A stretch of 64,000 nucleotides of DNA from Bifidobacterium sp. ESL0728. GTDB lineage: Bacteria > Actinomycetota > Actinomycetes > Actinomycetales > Bifidobacteriaceae. The stretch lies in NCBI RefSeq assembly GCF_029392015.1, contig NZ_CP113925.1, forward strand, positions 1,550,001 through 1,614,000, written 5' to 3'. The notes beneath the pieces were generated by a model. The model searched no databases, was not told where the DNA came from, and worked only from the letters and a program-made list of their open reading frames with translations. Both the position numbers and the translations under genes were made by a program. Of the stretch, positions 27,498-37,649 are shown in pieces (position 1 is the stretch's first letter; the number at the start of each line of letters is the position of its first letter).

Positions 27498-29615
27498 TCA
27501 GGCTACGGCATTGCCGTAAACCTGGGCCTGCAAATCCTTTCTGGCCGCCTCCATATTGGTGATCTCTCCCAAAATCCTGATTTTTCCCTCGCCGTCAGGC
27601 ATCTGCGCCATTTTTCGCTTCGCGGCACCGATTCGACGCATATAGCCGACATCGAGGAGACGCGCGGTCAGTTCCGCGGCATAGCGCTGCTCTTCCGGAG
27701 TCGGCGCACGAAGCTGGGCGGCTGCCGGGTTGGGCGTATCGGCACCGTTGGCACCTGCGCCTGCTCCCCCAACATTCGCTTCGTTGGCGTTGCCGTTCTG
27801 GTCATCGCCACCCGGCAACGGCAGTGGCATGACCGCCAGCTCGTTGATGACCTGCTCGAGCATCGGCCCGCCTGCCTTGGTGAGATTGTGCATCCAAAGT
27901 CCCTGTGGCGTGCTGTTGCTTGGCAGACCACCTGCCGCAGCAATCGCCTGGAACAACGTGCGGAAAACCGGAGTCATGAAATCGGCGAGCGTGAGTTGCG
28001 CGAATGAATTGACATCGATGGCGCGCGGCACCTGAATGAGCACGGCCATGAACTGCTGCTCGCAGATGAATACCGCGTCGTCCACGCGGAAGTAGGCCTG
28101 ATCGGAGGCATCGCGGTGCTGCAGGGCCTTGCGCGCGGCAGGGTTCGCGTACGTGTTTTCATTGTTGCGATTACGTGCTTCGAAAGCGTTTCCGCCCCGA
28201 CGTTTGGGCGCATAGGCATCGTCGTCACGCACGTGCAGCTGACGACGTGCACTGTTGACCTCACGGCGCATGATGTCAAGATCCACGCCGATACGGCGGG
28301 TGGCTTTGCGGGTGTAGATATCAAGCAAGGAACGGTCCCTGATTTGCGCAATCAATGGAGCAACGGCTTTTACCGCACCCATCTGGCCCGTGGTATAGGA
28401 CGTGTCGAAACGAGCGATGGCAGTGTCGATAACGAAATCATAAAGCGGTCTCGCGTGATCGATCAGCGAGCGCACGGCCTCGTTGCCCTGCTGGATGCGC
28501 AGGTCACAGGGGTCGAGATTGTTGTCGGCGACGGCCACGAACGTCTGTGAGAGGAACGCCGAATCGAGACCGAAAGCATGGATTGCCGCCTTCTGCCCCG
28601 CCGCGTCGCCGTCGAAGGTGAAGACGATACGCGAGCTCAGTGATTGCCCTTCCACCTTCAATGGTCCGACCAGTTGGACGGCACCCAAAGAATCGTCGGA
28701 AATCAGGCGACGGATGATTTTGGCGTGGTCTTCGCCGAACGCAGTGCCGCAGGTGGCCACGGCGGTGTCGATTCCGGCCAGATGACAAGCCATCACGTCG
28801 GTATAGCCTTCGACGATGACGGCCTGTCGCTTTTTGACGATGCTGGATTTGGCCAGATCGATGCCGTAAAGCACCTGAGTTTTGCGGTAAAGCTGGGTGT
28901 CGGGAGTGTTGATGTATTTGGCATTGATATTGTCATCATCGTAAAGCTTGCGAGCGCCGAAGCCGAGCGTACGCCCCGTGGAATCACGGATTGGCCATGT
29001 GGCGCGGCCGCGGAAATAGTCGTAAATGCCGCGCTGGCCCTGACGTGCGAGCCCGGCGTCGAGCATCTCCTGCTGGGTGAAGCCTTTGCCGGCCAAGTGA
29101 CGGACAAGGTTATCCCAACCTTGAGGGGCATAGCCACAGCCGAAACGCTGGCAATCGGCCTGGCTGAAATTACGTCCGCCCAAAAGCTTTCGTGCCGCGA
29201 GCGCCTCCGGCGTCATGATTTGGGAGACGAAGAAACGCTGCGCTTCCTCATTCGCTTCGAGCAAGCGTGCACGTTTGGAACCGTGATGCTCCTCCCTGCC
29301 GCCATCGCTTTTTTCGTAATGCAGTTCGATATGGTATTTGTCGGCCAGAAGTTCCACGGCCTCGCGGAAGTCGATGTTCTCCCGATGCTCGACGTAAGCG
29401 AAGACGTCCCCGCCGAGACCGCAACCGAAACAGTGCCAAACACCCAGCGAAGGACGGACGCTGAAGCTGGGCGTCTTCTCGTCATGGAAGGGGCAAAGGC
29501 CCATGAAAGTACCGGTACCCGCGGCTTTGAGCGTCACCGTCGAGGAGACGATGTCATAGAGGTCCGCCGTGGCACGAACCTTTTCCACGTCCTGTTTGAG
29601 AATCATTCCAGCCAT
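27498..29615 (-). CDS. dnaG: DNA primase
   Basis: DnaG makes RNA primers at the replication fork. The 705-residue protein has an N-terminal zinc-binding domain (CPFHDEKTPSFSVRPSLGVWHCFGCGLGG, the CHC2 type), the RNA polymerase core with the TOPRIM site VIVEGYTDVMACHLAG, DDSLG and FTFDGDAAGQKAA, and a C-terminal helicase-binding part ending in ITNMEAARKDLQAQV. A glycine/asparagine-rich spacer (GGDDQNGNANEANVGGAGAGANG) lies inside the C-terminal part. The start ATG at 29615 has AAGGTGAAC upstream; M4 is a second option. It is followed, in gene order, by dgt and alr on the same strand. Confidence 0.96.
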   Translation of the reverse strand: MAGMILKQDVEKVRATADLYDIVSSTVTLKAAGTGTFMGLCPFHDEKTPSFSVRPSLGVWHCFGCGLGGDVFAYVEHRENIDFREAVELLADKYHIELHYEKSDGGREEHHGSKRARLLEANEEAQRFFVSQIMTPEALAARKLLGGRNFSQADCQRFGCGYAPQGWDNLVRHLAGKGFTQQEMLDAGLARQGQRGIYDYFRGRATWPIRDSTGRTLGFGARKLYDDDNINAKYINTPDTQLYRKTQVLYGIDLAKSSIVKKRQAVIVEGYTDVMACHLAGIDTAVATCGTAFGEDHAKIIRRLISDDSLGAVQLVGPLKVEGQSLSSRIVFTFDGDAAGQKAAIHAFGLDSAFLSQTFVAVADNNLDPCDLRIQQGNEAVRSLIDHARPLYDFVIDTAIARFDTSYTTGQMGAVKAVAPLIAQIRDRSLLDIYTRKATRRIGVDLDIMRREVNSARRQLHVRDDDAYAPKRRGGNAFEARNRNNENTYANPAARKALQHRDASDQAYFRVDDAVFICEQQFMAVLIQVPRAIDVNSFAQLTLADFMTPVFRTLFQAIAAAGGLPSNSTPQGLWMHNLTKAGGPMLEQVINELAVMPLPLPGGDDQNGNANEANVGGAGAGANGADTPNPAAAQLRAPTPEEQRYAAELTARLLDVGYMRRIGAAKRKMAQMPDGEGKIRILGEITNMEAARKDLQAQVYGNAVA

Positions 29616-29783
29616 AACTGTTCACCTTACCGCGCGCCATGCATGAGGGCAATCGGGATGAAGCTACAGAGATAAAAATCAAGGCTTCTTGATTTCCGCA
29701 AAAATAAGGAAACGATTCAACGGTTCCTAAAACGCTCAACAAGCGGTTCGCTTGAAACGTCTACCCCAAGATTTTTCTGAAAT

Positions 29784-31067
29784 TCAGCAAATCAGGGAAT
29801 GCAGGGTCATCGCGGAACCGTCGGTCAAGCTGGCCACCTGGTCGATGGCCACACGCAGACGCTCGTCATCGTTGGTGGACTCGTTCCAGTCTTCAAGGAA
29901 GACGGTTTCCAACGCATCGGAAGGACGCGGCGAATTGGCCATCAGCACGTCGACCAAATCGGCGACAATCTGCCGCTCCTGATCGTACAACGGCTCGCGC
30001 TCCCGCGGCGCCATGACGAAGTAAACCGCAATGCCCTTGAGCGCGACGATCTCGTAATTGGTCTCGTCGGGGATGACGACGTTGGCACTGTAACGTGTCA
30101 GCGGGCCCTGCCCGTATTGTTCGCGTGTCGCCTGTTCCACGGAACCGGCGAACCGGCCGATCAGCGAGCTGGTGATGTTTTTCAACTGTGCCAGCGCCTG
30201 TCGCGATCCGTTGAAATGCGAGGGGAACATGTGCCGCTTCTTCAGACGATGCAACGCTTCCAGCAGCTCATCAGGATCCCATTGCTGCCCATACCATTCA
30301 CGGGTGATTTCCACAATGCCGTCGAGCACCCGCGAATCGGCCAAGGCAAGCGGGTTGAAAGCGCCCGTGGCGATGGCATCCTCAACGTCGTGCACGCTGT
30401 AGGCGATGTCGTCGGAAAGGTCCATGACCTGGCATTCCATCGGCTTGGCGTCTTTCGGCGCCCCGGTTTTAAGCCAATTGAATACGTCGACATCATCGGG
30501 ATAGACGCAGAATTTCAGACTGCGCTCCCCCTTCGGGTGCTGTGGAGCCTCGGCGAGCGTCCAAGGATATTTGACCGCCGCATCGAGCGAGGCGCGAGTG
30601 AGGTTGACACCTGCGGAGCGTCCATCAGGATGGAAGATTTTCGGTTCAAGCCGCGTCAGCAATCGCAAGGTCTGTGCATTGCCTTCGAAACCGCCGATTC
30701 CGGAAGCGATGTCCGCCAACACCCGCTCACCGTTGTGTCCGAAGGGCGGATGGCCGAGGTCGTGGGCCAAGCAGGCACAATCGACCACGTCCGGGTCGCA
30801 ACCGAGCATCGAGCCTATTTGACGGCCAATTTGTGCGACCTCAAGCGTATGCGTCAATCTTGTTCGAGCAAAATCATCGGTTCCGGCCACCAGAATCTGA
30901 CTTTTCGCGCCAAGCCTACGCAAGGCCGAGGAATGGATGAGACGGGCACGATCGCGTTGGAAAGCGGTGCGGGATTGGGATTTCGGTGGCTCGGGAGCCC
31001 AGCGTTCTTCGTCAAAGGCATCATAGCCTTCGTCGGCCAGCACTTCCTCGCCATCAGCTGTTTCCAT
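29784..31067 (-). CDS. dgt: Deoxyguanosinetriphosphate triphosphohydrolase-like protein
   Basis: The protein has 427 residues from METADGEEVLADEG; the ATG at 31067 has GCGAGGTACGTG before it, and the frame can be extended by 17 codons. It is an HD-domain dNTP triphosphohydrolase that lowers dNTP pools: RLTHTLEVAQIGRQIG, CLAHDLGHPPFGHNGE (HD metal site) and LSDDIAYSVHDVEDAI supply the His/Asp ligands. FGHNG and NAQTLRLLTRLEPK are typical of the Dgt family. Between it and dnaG (29616-29783) there is only a short gap. Confidence 0.93.
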   Translation of the reverse strand: METADGEEVLADEGYDAFDEERWAPEPPKSQSRTAFQRDRARLIHSSALRRLGAKSQILVAGTDDFARTRLTHTLEVAQIGRQIGSMLGCDPDVVDCACLAHDLGHPPFGHNGERVLADIASGIGGFEGNAQTLRLLTRLEPKIFHPDGRSAGVNLTRASLDAAVKYPWTLAEAPQHPKGERSLKFCVYPDDVDVFNWLKTGAPKDAKPMECQVMDLSDDIAYSVHDVEDAIATGAFNPLALADSRVLDGIVEITREWYGQQWDPDELLEALHRLKKRHMFPSHFNGSRQALAQLKNITSSLIGRFAGSVEQATREQYGQGPLTRYSANVVIPDETNYEIVALKGIAVYFVMAPREREPLYDQERQIVADLVDVLMANSPRPSDALETVFLEDWNESTNDDERLRVAIDQVASLTDGSAMTLHSLIC

Positions 31068-31281
31068 CACGTACCTCGCTCCATAAACCAAGCCATTGCG
31101 CCAGTCCGCGGACATCACCTATCGAGGCCGGCACTATATATTCCCGATGATAGCCCACATCATCTGCGCACCCAATAGGAATCTTGAGATCATGCCAGGT
31201 ATCACAGAACTGGGTGGTCACCATAATCGCAGCGACCATCCAAAATCAAGTTCGCTAGATTTGCCTAGAAAAGCACAAACA

Positions 31282-32640
31282 TCACAGCAACGTCTTGGGG
31301 CTGAGCTTGCTCATATCCTGCGGATCGAGTACTTCGGCCGCATGCAGGTAGAGACGCGGGATGCGAGTACGAAGACAAGTGAAAATCTCATAGCTGATGG
31401 TATCGGCGGCACGCGCCCAATCGTCGGCTGTCGGCTCGACGAACTGCTCGCCGCGTCCTGGCCCGAAGAGTTCGACGGTATCGCCTTCATGCACGTCGAG
31501 TTTCTCGGAATCGCCATGCAGGTCGAGGATGAACTGGTCCATGCACACGCGCCCGGAAACGCGCATCAGCTTCGGCCCTTCATTGGTCATCACACGCACC
31601 GGCCCGCCTGGCTTCTTCGTATGCTTCGCGCCGGCCTCATCGAAGCCGGAGGCGGAGCGGTGGATGCCGTCGGCGTAGCCCAGCGGCACGATGGCTGTGC
31701 TGGTCTCCTCGTCGGTGATATAGGTGCGTCCGTAGGAAATCCCATGTCCAGCCTCGACTCGCTTGACCGTGGCCAGCTGCGCCTGCAACGTCATCGCCGG
31801 CGTTAAACCGTATTTCGAGGGCGTGCCCATAGCCGGATCGGCCTCGTAACCATAAAGTCCGATACCCGGTCGTGTCAGTTCGAAGCGTGTTTCCGGACGC
31901 GAAAGCGTGGCCGCGGTGTTCGCGATATGGCGGATACGCGGCGGAATACCGGCCTTCTCCATGCGTGCGGTGAACTGCTTGAAGCTTTCGAGCTGCTGAT
32001 CGGTCGCCTCCACGAATTCGGGAACGTCGGGCGCGTCGGCCACTGAGAAATGGCTCCACTGCCCCACAATGTCGAACACGTCTTCCTTGGCGAGCGGCAC
32101 AAGCTTGTCAAGCGCAGCTTGGAATCCCTCTGCGGTGAAGCCATTGCGGCCGAAACCAGTATCGACCTTGATATGCACCCGCGCCGGCATGCCAAGTTTG
32201 CGTGCGGCGGCGGCCACGGCGTCAATGCCGTCGAGCGAGCCCACCGAAATATCGATATCGCTGGCGATGAGCTCGATGAGCGGGGCGTTGCGCCCGTTGT
32301 ACATCCACGTGAGAATATGGCAACGGCTCGAATCGATGCCGGCCATACGCAGCAGCAACGCCTCACGCGGTTGGGCGGTTCCCAGCCACGTCGCACCACC
32401 CGCGAGCGCCGCCAGCGCGGAGGGAATGAGCCCATGCCCGTAACCGTCGGCCTTCACCACGCCCATCACGGCCGTGCCGGACTTCGGCCCGCCGACGACC
32501 TCTACCAGGTGCCGCATGTTGTCACGCAGCGCCTTGAGGTCGACGATGGCCTGCCCTGGGTAGCGTCGCAGCGCTGCAGCGTAGTTCGCCTTTCCGAGAG
32601 TAGACGAGAAAGGCCATGGTTCGAGTGCGTTCAATGTCAT
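31282..32640 (-). CDS. alr: Alanine racemase
   Basis: Alr interconverts L- and D-alanine with PLP for cell-wall synthesis. The start MTLNALEPW at 32640 gives 452 residues; an in-frame upstream extension of 12 codons lacks support. VVKADGYGHGLIPSALA holds the PLP-binding Lys of the TIM barrel, DTGFGRNGF follows, and GISYGRTYITDEETSTAIVPLGYADG contains the catalytic Tyr region. RVCMDQFILDL is typical of the C-terminal domain. The length and order match the family. Confidence 0.96.
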   Translation of the reverse strand: MTLNALEPWPFSSTLGKANYAAALRRYPGQAIVDLKALRDNMRHLVEVVGGPKSGTAVMGVVKADGYGHGLIPSALAALAGGATWLGTAQPREALLLRMAGIDSSRCHILTWMYNGRNAPLIELIASDIDISVGSLDGIDAVAAAARKLGMPARVHIKVDTGFGRNGFTAEGFQAALDKLVPLAKEDVFDIVGQWSHFSVADAPDVPEFVEATDQQLESFKQFTARMEKAGIPPRIRHIANTAATLSRPETRFELTRPGIGLYGYEADPAMGTPSKYGLTPAMTLQAQLATVKRVEAGHGISYGRTYITDEETSTAIVPLGYADGIHRSASGFDEAGAKHTKKPGGPVRVMTNEGPKLMRVSGRVCMDQFILDLHGDSEKLDVHEGDTVELFGPGRGEQFVEPTADDWARAADTISYEIFTCLRTRIPRLYLHAAEVLDPQDMSKLSPKTLL

Positions 32641-32947
32641 AACCAATATTGTGTCGCGCACAGGTGACGAACGCAAACGTCTGGGCCAAACAGCTACATA
32701 AGCGACAAATTTATCGTTATATAGAATAAATCAGCCCGCTAAAGAATTTACGACATCGCTTTTTCTTACGTCATTTCGTTTACAGGCGGTTTGCATATCC
32801 ATAAAAGAATTGACACAATTAGACATTCCCGCCCCTGCTGGAACCGATAGGCACCTAACTAAAGTGAGGCCATCCATTCGTATCGTGCGTTTAGTCAGTT
32901 TTCAGTTAACGCAGAAATCTTGTCATTCCAATACTCAGGCAACGTCC
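32641..32947. other. Intergenic region alr to GNAT gene (307 bp)
   Basis: No coding region is supported. There is an AT-rich stretch (about 32700-32810) that could hold the alr promoter on the minus strand; I could not place two elements at a normal spacing. Nothing else distinct is seen. Confidence 0.4.
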
Positions 32948-33484
32948 TCAGCGCTCGTGTCGCTGGTAGGCGACGCGCACGTCGGGTTTGTCGGTGATGT
33001 TCATGACATGGATCAGCCCGCAGCGCTGGAACCCATCGCCCTCGAAAACGTGCTGCATGGCCAAGTTGTCCGGATGGGTGTCGCAACGCACGTTGCCGTA
33101 TGTCTTGACCGCCCAATCCAGGCAGGTCTTGGCGCTGTGGTGCTTGAGACCAGAAGAAGCGAGACGATGCATCGTGGCGTAATCGTCGTCGTCAAGCCAC
33201 TTGCCCTCGATTTCGGCGTACGTGGGTTCCAGCCCGGTGAACATGGCGAACTGCGCAAGAATGCGTTCCGAACCGTTCTCGCCCTCGTTGTCCACCAAAA
33301 GAAACGCGTTGCCGCCATCGATGTCTTGCCGAACAAGCTCTGCCGGTGGCCAGGTCGTGCCCCACTGCGTCGGGTTGCCGTTTGCCGCCATGAGCTTTCT
33401 GGCCCGTTCGAAGTTGCGCTGGATAGCCTCGAAATCTTCCTGTGTCGCCTTGCGGATATGTTCGCTCGACTGCTGCCCGCTCAT
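32948..33484 (-). CDS. GNAT-family acetyltransferase
   Basis: The 178-residue protein starts MSGQQSSEHIRKATQEDFEAIQRNFERARKLMAANGNPTQWG, the usual strand-helix start of GNAT proteins; the later part TCLDWAVKTYGNVRCDTHPDNLAMQHVFEGDGFQRCG has the acetyl-CoA-binding and (N)xxMqxvfexxGFxrcG pattern seen in small-molecule or protein acetyltransferases. The classical V/I-x-x-x-x-Q/R-x-x-G/A loop is weak (SSGLKHHSAKT). The acceptor substrate is unknown. It stands alone, with luxS upstream. Confidence 0.82.
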   Translation of the reverse strand: MSGQQSSEHIRKATQEDFEAIQRNFERARKLMAANGNPTQWGTTWPPAELVRQDIDGGNAFLLVDNEGENGSERILAQFAMFTGLEPTYAEIEGKWLDDDDYATMHRLASSGLKHHSAKTCLDWAVKTYGNVRCDTHPDNLAMQHVFEGDGFQRCGLIHVMNITDKPDVRVAYQRHER

Positions 33485-33643
33485 GGAATACCAACCTCAC
33501 ATACATCTATTACAAATACTGAACGAAAGCCTAACATGGGGGCTTTCCAGCGTATCGATATTCAGCTATTACAGATACGAAAACAAGGTTATAGGCCAGA
33601 ATATTTGGTTTTTAACCTGAGTTTGGCCTATACCCCGAAAACA

Positions 33644-33677
33644 AAGAGACGCCGGCAAACACATTGCCGACGTCCCT
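33644..33677 (-). terminator. Rho-independent terminator after luxS
   Basis: On the minus strand the stem arms AAGGGACGTCGGCAA and TTGCCGGCGTCTCTT (15 positions, two of them G-T wobbles) are separated by about 5 nt and followed by TTGTTTTCGG. It lies about 52 nt downstream of the luxS stop and is well placed to end its transcript. Confidence 0.75.
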
Positions 33678-33728
33678 TATCGTATTCAGATAACCACGAC
33701 TCTCATGGAAGTCGCAATGTCCCCGGGA

Positions 33729-34217
33729 TCAGACCACCTTGCGAACGTAGGGGTCAGAACTGATGCCCTCGTCGAGGATCTTCTTGCACCATTCCTTGGC
33801 GGTGAAGAGGCTGTGGTCGCGGTAGTTGCCGCAGCTCTTGATGTCCGTGGCAGGCACGTCGTCCCAAGTCGCCTTGTAGGCGATAAACTCGAGCGATTCC
33901 TTGAGCGCTTTCGCCACGTCCTCGGTGCTGTGCTCGCCCCAGGTCAGCAGGTGGAAGCCGGTGCGGCAGCCGAACGGCGAGCAGTCGATGTAGCCCGGGA
34001 TGCGTTCGCGCAGCAGTACCGCGATGGTGTGCTCGATGGTGTGCAGACCGCCGGTCGGGATGGCGTTCTCGTTGGGCTGCACCAGGCGCAGGTCGTAATT
34101 GGAGATCACGTCGCCTTTCTCGCCCGTCTCGGTGTCGATAAAACGCACATACGGTGCCTTCACCTTGGTGTGATCGAGCTGGAAGCTCTCCGGCTGTGGC
34201 TTGTTCTCGTCAGCCAT
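33729..34217 (-). CDS. luxS: S-ribosylhomocysteine lyase
   Basis: LuxS cleaves S-ribosylhomocysteine to homocysteine and DPD, the precursor of AI-2, and closes the activated methyl cycle. The 162-residue protein has the metal site [18 protein letters not shown] with the HxxEH ligands, [15 protein letters not shown] with the catalytic Cys, and the remaining conserved segment [13 protein letters not shown] with the third metal Cys. The start has GAAAGGACTG upstream. A strong terminator is downstream. Confidence 0.97.
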   Translation of the reverse strand: MADENKPQPESFQLDHTKVKAPYVRFIDTETGEKGDVISNYDLRLVQPNENAIPTGGLHTIEHTIAVLLRERIPGYIDCSPFGCRTGFHLLTWGEHSTEDVAKALKESLEFIAYKATWDDVPATDIKSCGNYRDHSLFTAKEWCKKILDEGISSDPYVRKVV

Positions 34218-34344
34218 ATTCAGTCCTTTCGTTTGAAACGTTACCTTCAGTCTAGTAAGCTAAGCATATATGTTCGAACGAATCGGAAAACGGATTTTCC
34301 AATACGATAATTACAATTACCTTTAATCGTTAGGGAGCGCTTTC

Positions 34345-35634
34345 ATGTCAATCGGACAACTCATCATACTCGGTAACGGCTTCGACACCTGCCTCGGCCT
34401 GAAATCCCGATATTCGGATTTTTTCAATTGGCGTTTTTGCGAGCATTTCCAAGTGCGTCCTGACGGCAAACGTTCCATAAGTTCGAACTTGGAAGGGCAC
34501 AAAGGATTAATCGGCAGCAATCTGCCCAAACAAAAAGACATCACGCTTTGGGATTATATATTCTTGTTTGAATGCGCAAACGGAACACGCATAGGAACCT
34601 GGTCGGACGTGGAATCGGTGATCCGCAAATGGGTCACCACCGACGACCTGCAAAAGCTGATTTCCTCGAACAGCGTTTCGTCCAATCTCTTTTCAAAACC
34701 ACTTTCAAAGTATGCTCCCAAGATTCACATCGAGATACGGCGCATCGCCGAAGCGGGAATTGGATATGCTCAAAAATTATATAACGATCGAGCCATTGAT
34801 GGTCTCATAGACGGGCTGCCCGGAGAAGAGCTATTCGGCGAGAATTTCCGGATTTTGAACATCTTGCACAACGAGTTGATCAAATTCGAAAACGCCTTCG
34901 CAAGTTACCTTGCCGACGCATGTCTGAATGACTACTACTACCCCAACGACGCCAATGAGCTGTACACAGCCATCAAGAACATCAGAATCGCCCCGGACAC
35001 GATATCGCCGGATTCCGTCCTCAATTTTAACTTCACCAACGAACTTGCCGCATGCAAAAGAATGCGACATGTCCACGGCCTCGTACGACCCAGTTCCGGT
35101 AGGTCTGCCCCGGCCAAGCCACTGAAGTCGGACATTATATTCGGCATAGATGAAGTCGAGCGGGACGCGAAGGGGAAAAGGAAACTCATCGATAATCCAG
35201 CAGCATTCCAATTCACAAAAGCCGCCAGAACCTTGCAGCTTGATAAAACCGAGCAGCCTGTCGATGTCCTCAAGGTGTTCGAGGAAAGCACCGAACCGGC
35301 CTATATCAAATTCTTCGGGCACTCTCTGGGCGAAGCCGACTATTCCTATTTCCAGTCGCTTTTCGATCATGTCGACCTGTACAATCAGAAGGTGAAGCTG
35401 ATATTCGTGTACTCGACCGAAAACAAGGGCGAGAAAACAAAAGACCACCCTGACGGCATTTACCCCTATAAGCCATACAGCCTGTATAAAAACATCGCAA
35501 AACTGATCAACAGATACGGAGAGACCCTGGACAACAAGGATCACGGCATGAATCTGTTGCACAAACTTATTCTTGAACAACGCATCAAAGTCCAACCCAT
35601 CGAGTTACCTAATTTCGTGAAAAGCCACGAATAG
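34345..35634 (+). CDS. abiH: AbiH-family abortive infection protein
   Basis: The 429-residue protein starts SIGQLIILGNGFDTCLGLKSRYSDFFNW, the hallmark opening (ILGNGFD) of the AbiH family of phage abortive-infection proteins known from lactococci. Other conserved-looking parts are SPDSVLNFNFTN, HVHG and FFGHSLGEADYSYFQSLF, followed by VKLIFVYS. The mechanism of AbiH is not settled. There is no membrane segment. A ribosome binding site (TTAGGGAGCG) precedes the ATG. The gene begins 127 nt from luxS, diverging from it, and converges with the XRE-ImmA gene; it marks the left edge of the defence island. Confidence 0.85.
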   Translation: MSIGQLIILGNGFDTCLGLKSRYSDFFNWRFCEHFQVRPDGKRSISSNLEGHKGLIGSNLPKQKDITLWDYIFLFECANGTRIGTWSDVESVIRKWVTTDDLQKLISSNSVSSNLFSKPLSKYAPKIHIEIRRIAEAGIGYAQKLYNDRAIDGLIDGLPGEELFGENFRILNILHNELIKFENAFASYLADACLNDYYYPNDANELYTAIKNIRIAPDTISPDSVLNFNFTNELAACKRMRHVHGLVRPSSGRSAPAKPLKSDIIFGIDEVERDAKGKRKLIDNPAAFQFTKAARTLQLDKTEQPVDVLKVFEESTEPAYIKFFGHSLGEADYSYFQSLFDHVDLYNQKVKLIFVYSTENKGEKTKDHPDGIYPYKPYSLYKNIAKLINRYGETLDNKDHGMNLLHKLILEQRIKVQPIELPNFVKSHE

Positions 35635-35758
35635 AAATCACCCAATATAATCTTAACTTATAGCGCTTCAGAAAAGAGAAACTGCAGTTACTGAATTTTT
35701 GGAATCACATTAATTTAGATACATATCCTATCATTAGAAGAAGTAATCCTACAAAAAA

Positions 35759-36865
35759 TTAGAACTGTTTTTCGTCCAATTCCCTTGTTCCCGTGCCAAT
35801 TCCCGGTTTACGTTTGTTTTTTATAACCATTTTTAGGCCGAATGCGAAATCAGAAATATCACGCATTGTTTCACCGGTTTCTCGAGACAACGTTTCTGCA
35901 TCGTGATTAGCATATAAATCATGCATAACAAAATCCATTATCTTAGATTGTTCTCGGTAGCGCATTCCATCAGGTTCACCCGCACGATAACCTTCTTTAG
36001 AAAGGCGAACAAACAGAGCATGATAAGTCCAGTCCGTAAGAACATCGAGCTTATGCAAACGGACACATAACGCTGAAGCAGCTACCCCCCAACCCTTTTT
36101 CAGAACTTTAATCTTCTCAAAAGATAAGGAATAAGGAATCTGCGCCAATAAACCACTTCTAGGCATAAGAAACGCTGAAGCAAAATCATTAGCTTCTTGT
36201 TCGCGCTCCTTGGAACTTAACTCATCATTATGCTGATGAAGCAATAAATGACCTAATTCATGAGCTGCATCAAAACGATCTCTTTCAGGACTTTTATTTG
36301 TGCTTAAAAAAACATAAGGACGATAATCTGAAAAGAAAGAAAAAGCATCAAAATCTATACCAGCAGTTCCATTGGCAGAAAAAACAAATACTCCATGGAG
36401 CTCCAATAACCTCACCATATTAGCAATTGGTGCCTGACCTAATCCCCAAGCCTCTCGAACTAATAAAGCTGCATGTTCAGGTGAAGTATCAATAGCATTA
36501 ATTTCAGGCAAATCAGGTTTAGGACAGTCATAATTACTGGATATCCAGTCACCTATTTCTTTGCCATCTTGAGCGAAAGCAACCGCAGCATTAATATTGC
36601 GACGAGACATTTTCGTCGGCGCCCTAAAAGAAATATTCTTCTCTCCAACACCGCCAACCCATGGCATCGAAAAATATCTCACATCAGTATCAAGCGCCTT
36701 AGCAAGTTTCACAAGTTGTTTTTCATTCGGAACCACCTGACCTTCAGACTCTTCCCATTCAGTAATATACCGCTGATTCACCCCTGCTTCTTGGGCGAGA
36801 GACTTCTTTGTCAATCCCCTACGTTCCCGACGATTTTTTAATCTCTTACCGTCGAAAGAGTTCAT
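35759..36865 (-). CDS. XRE-family regulator fused to ImmA/IrrE metallopeptidase domain
   Basis: The 368-residue protein begins with a helix-turn-helix of the XRE type (GKRLKNRRERRGLTKKSLAQEAGVNQRYITEWEE), then a linker, then the ImmA/IrrE zinc-peptidase motif DRFDAAHELGHLLLHQHND with a downstream acidic ligand in KEREQEANDFASAFLMP. Such proteins act as antitoxins, phage-repressor-cleaving proteases or regulators of neighbour genes. The gene is AT-rich compared with the housekeeping genes around it, which suggests transfer. It follows the unknown gene at 36916 by 50 nt and probably is cotranscribed with it. Confidence 0.88.
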   Translation of the reverse strand: MNSFDGKRLKNRRERRGLTKKSLAQEAGVNQRYITEWEESEGQVVPNEKQLVKLAKALDTDVRYFSMPWVGGVGEKNISFRAPTKMSRRNINAAVAFAQDGKEIGDWISSNYDCPKPDLPEINAIDTSPEHAALLVREAWGLGQAPIANMVRLLELHGVFVFSANGTAGIDFDAFSFFSDYRPYVFLSTNKSPERDRFDAAHELGHLLLHQHNDELSSKEREQEANDFASAFLMPRSGLLAQIPYSLSFEKIKVLKKGWGVAASALCVRLHKLDVLTDWTYHALFVRLSKEGYRAGEPDGMRYREQSKIMDFVMHDLYANHDAETLSRETGETMRDISDFAFGLKMVIKNKRKPGIGTGTRELDEKQF

Positions 36866-36915
36866 ACTACCCTCACAATCACTTATTGGCTCATAAGCTC
36901 TTACAAGGAACTGAA

Positions 36916-37635
36916 CTATTTACTTCCATTCCTTCTAGAAACTTCAAACCCATTATCATAAGCGGTGGGGTCAACAGGCTTTATTAGTTTTTCAAGTCCA
37001 TCTTCACGAGAAATATCAGGCAAGATAATCCGTTTCTCATAATGCCTAATTTGACACTTACCATCACTCATAGTCTCATATTCATCAGCCAAACTGAACT
37101 CTGAACGAACCGTACCAGTCATACCGTCAATATAAAAAAGCAAAAACCATGTATATACATAATCGTCATCCGGTATCACAGACGACGTGAACGCTCCAGT
37201 TGATGCTGGCAAAAGCATATCTGATGGTTGCCCTCCAAGAAGATCGATATTGATATCGATCTTCTTACTAGTCATAGAACCTTTTGGACTCATCGTGCAA
37301 GGCTGCACTGCGGTACCCGTTGCAGAATCCCCTGTCATCACGACAAAACGTTCTTTTACGTTTTGACCACGCAAAAAGACCACTTGTCCATGATCGTCTA
37401 TCCGTATGTATTCAGAAAGACCGCCTGTTTTAGTTGACTCAGAGAGCAAAGACACTACCCGAGTAAGCGTTCCCATACCACGAGCACCTGGTATATCACT
37501 CTCTGTATACTCAAAGAAGCCAGCTCTGCCACTTATCAAAGCTCGTTTTACGAGAGACCAAGATAAACCGTGCTCTTCAAGCAGCTCCGGCCCGGGTTTT
37601 GGTGCTTCATTATTAACTCGAATTTGCAATACCAT
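36916..37635 (-). CDS. Hypothetical protein, partner of XRE-ImmA gene
   Basis: I do not recognise this 239-residue protein. It begins MVLQIRVNNEAPKPGPELLEEHG, has no membrane segment or signal peptide, and shows a beta-rich centre (VFLRGQNVKERFVVMTGD, YVYTWFLLFYIDGMTGTVRSEFSL) and a basic end RRNGSK. An AAGGTG ribosome binding site lies 6 nt before the ATG, and a perfect 30-nt palindrome lies just upstream of that. Position before an XRE-ImmA gene is like that of toxins controlled by such proteins. The function is unknown; base composition is AT-rich, as in the gene that follows. Confidence 0.6.
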   Translation of the reverse strand: MVLQIRVNNEAPKPGPELLEEHGLSWSLVKRALISGRAGFFEYTESDIPGARGMGTLTRVVSLLSESTKTGGLSEYIRIDDHGQVVFLRGQNVKERFVVMTGDSATGTAVQPCTMSPKGSMTSKKIDINIDLLGGQPSDMLLPASTGAFTSSVIPDDDYVYTWFLLFYIDGMTGTVRSEFSLADEYETMSDGKCQIRHYEKRIILPDISREDGLEKLIKPVDPTAYDNGFEVSRRNGSK

Positions 37636-37649
37636 TATTTCACCTTCTG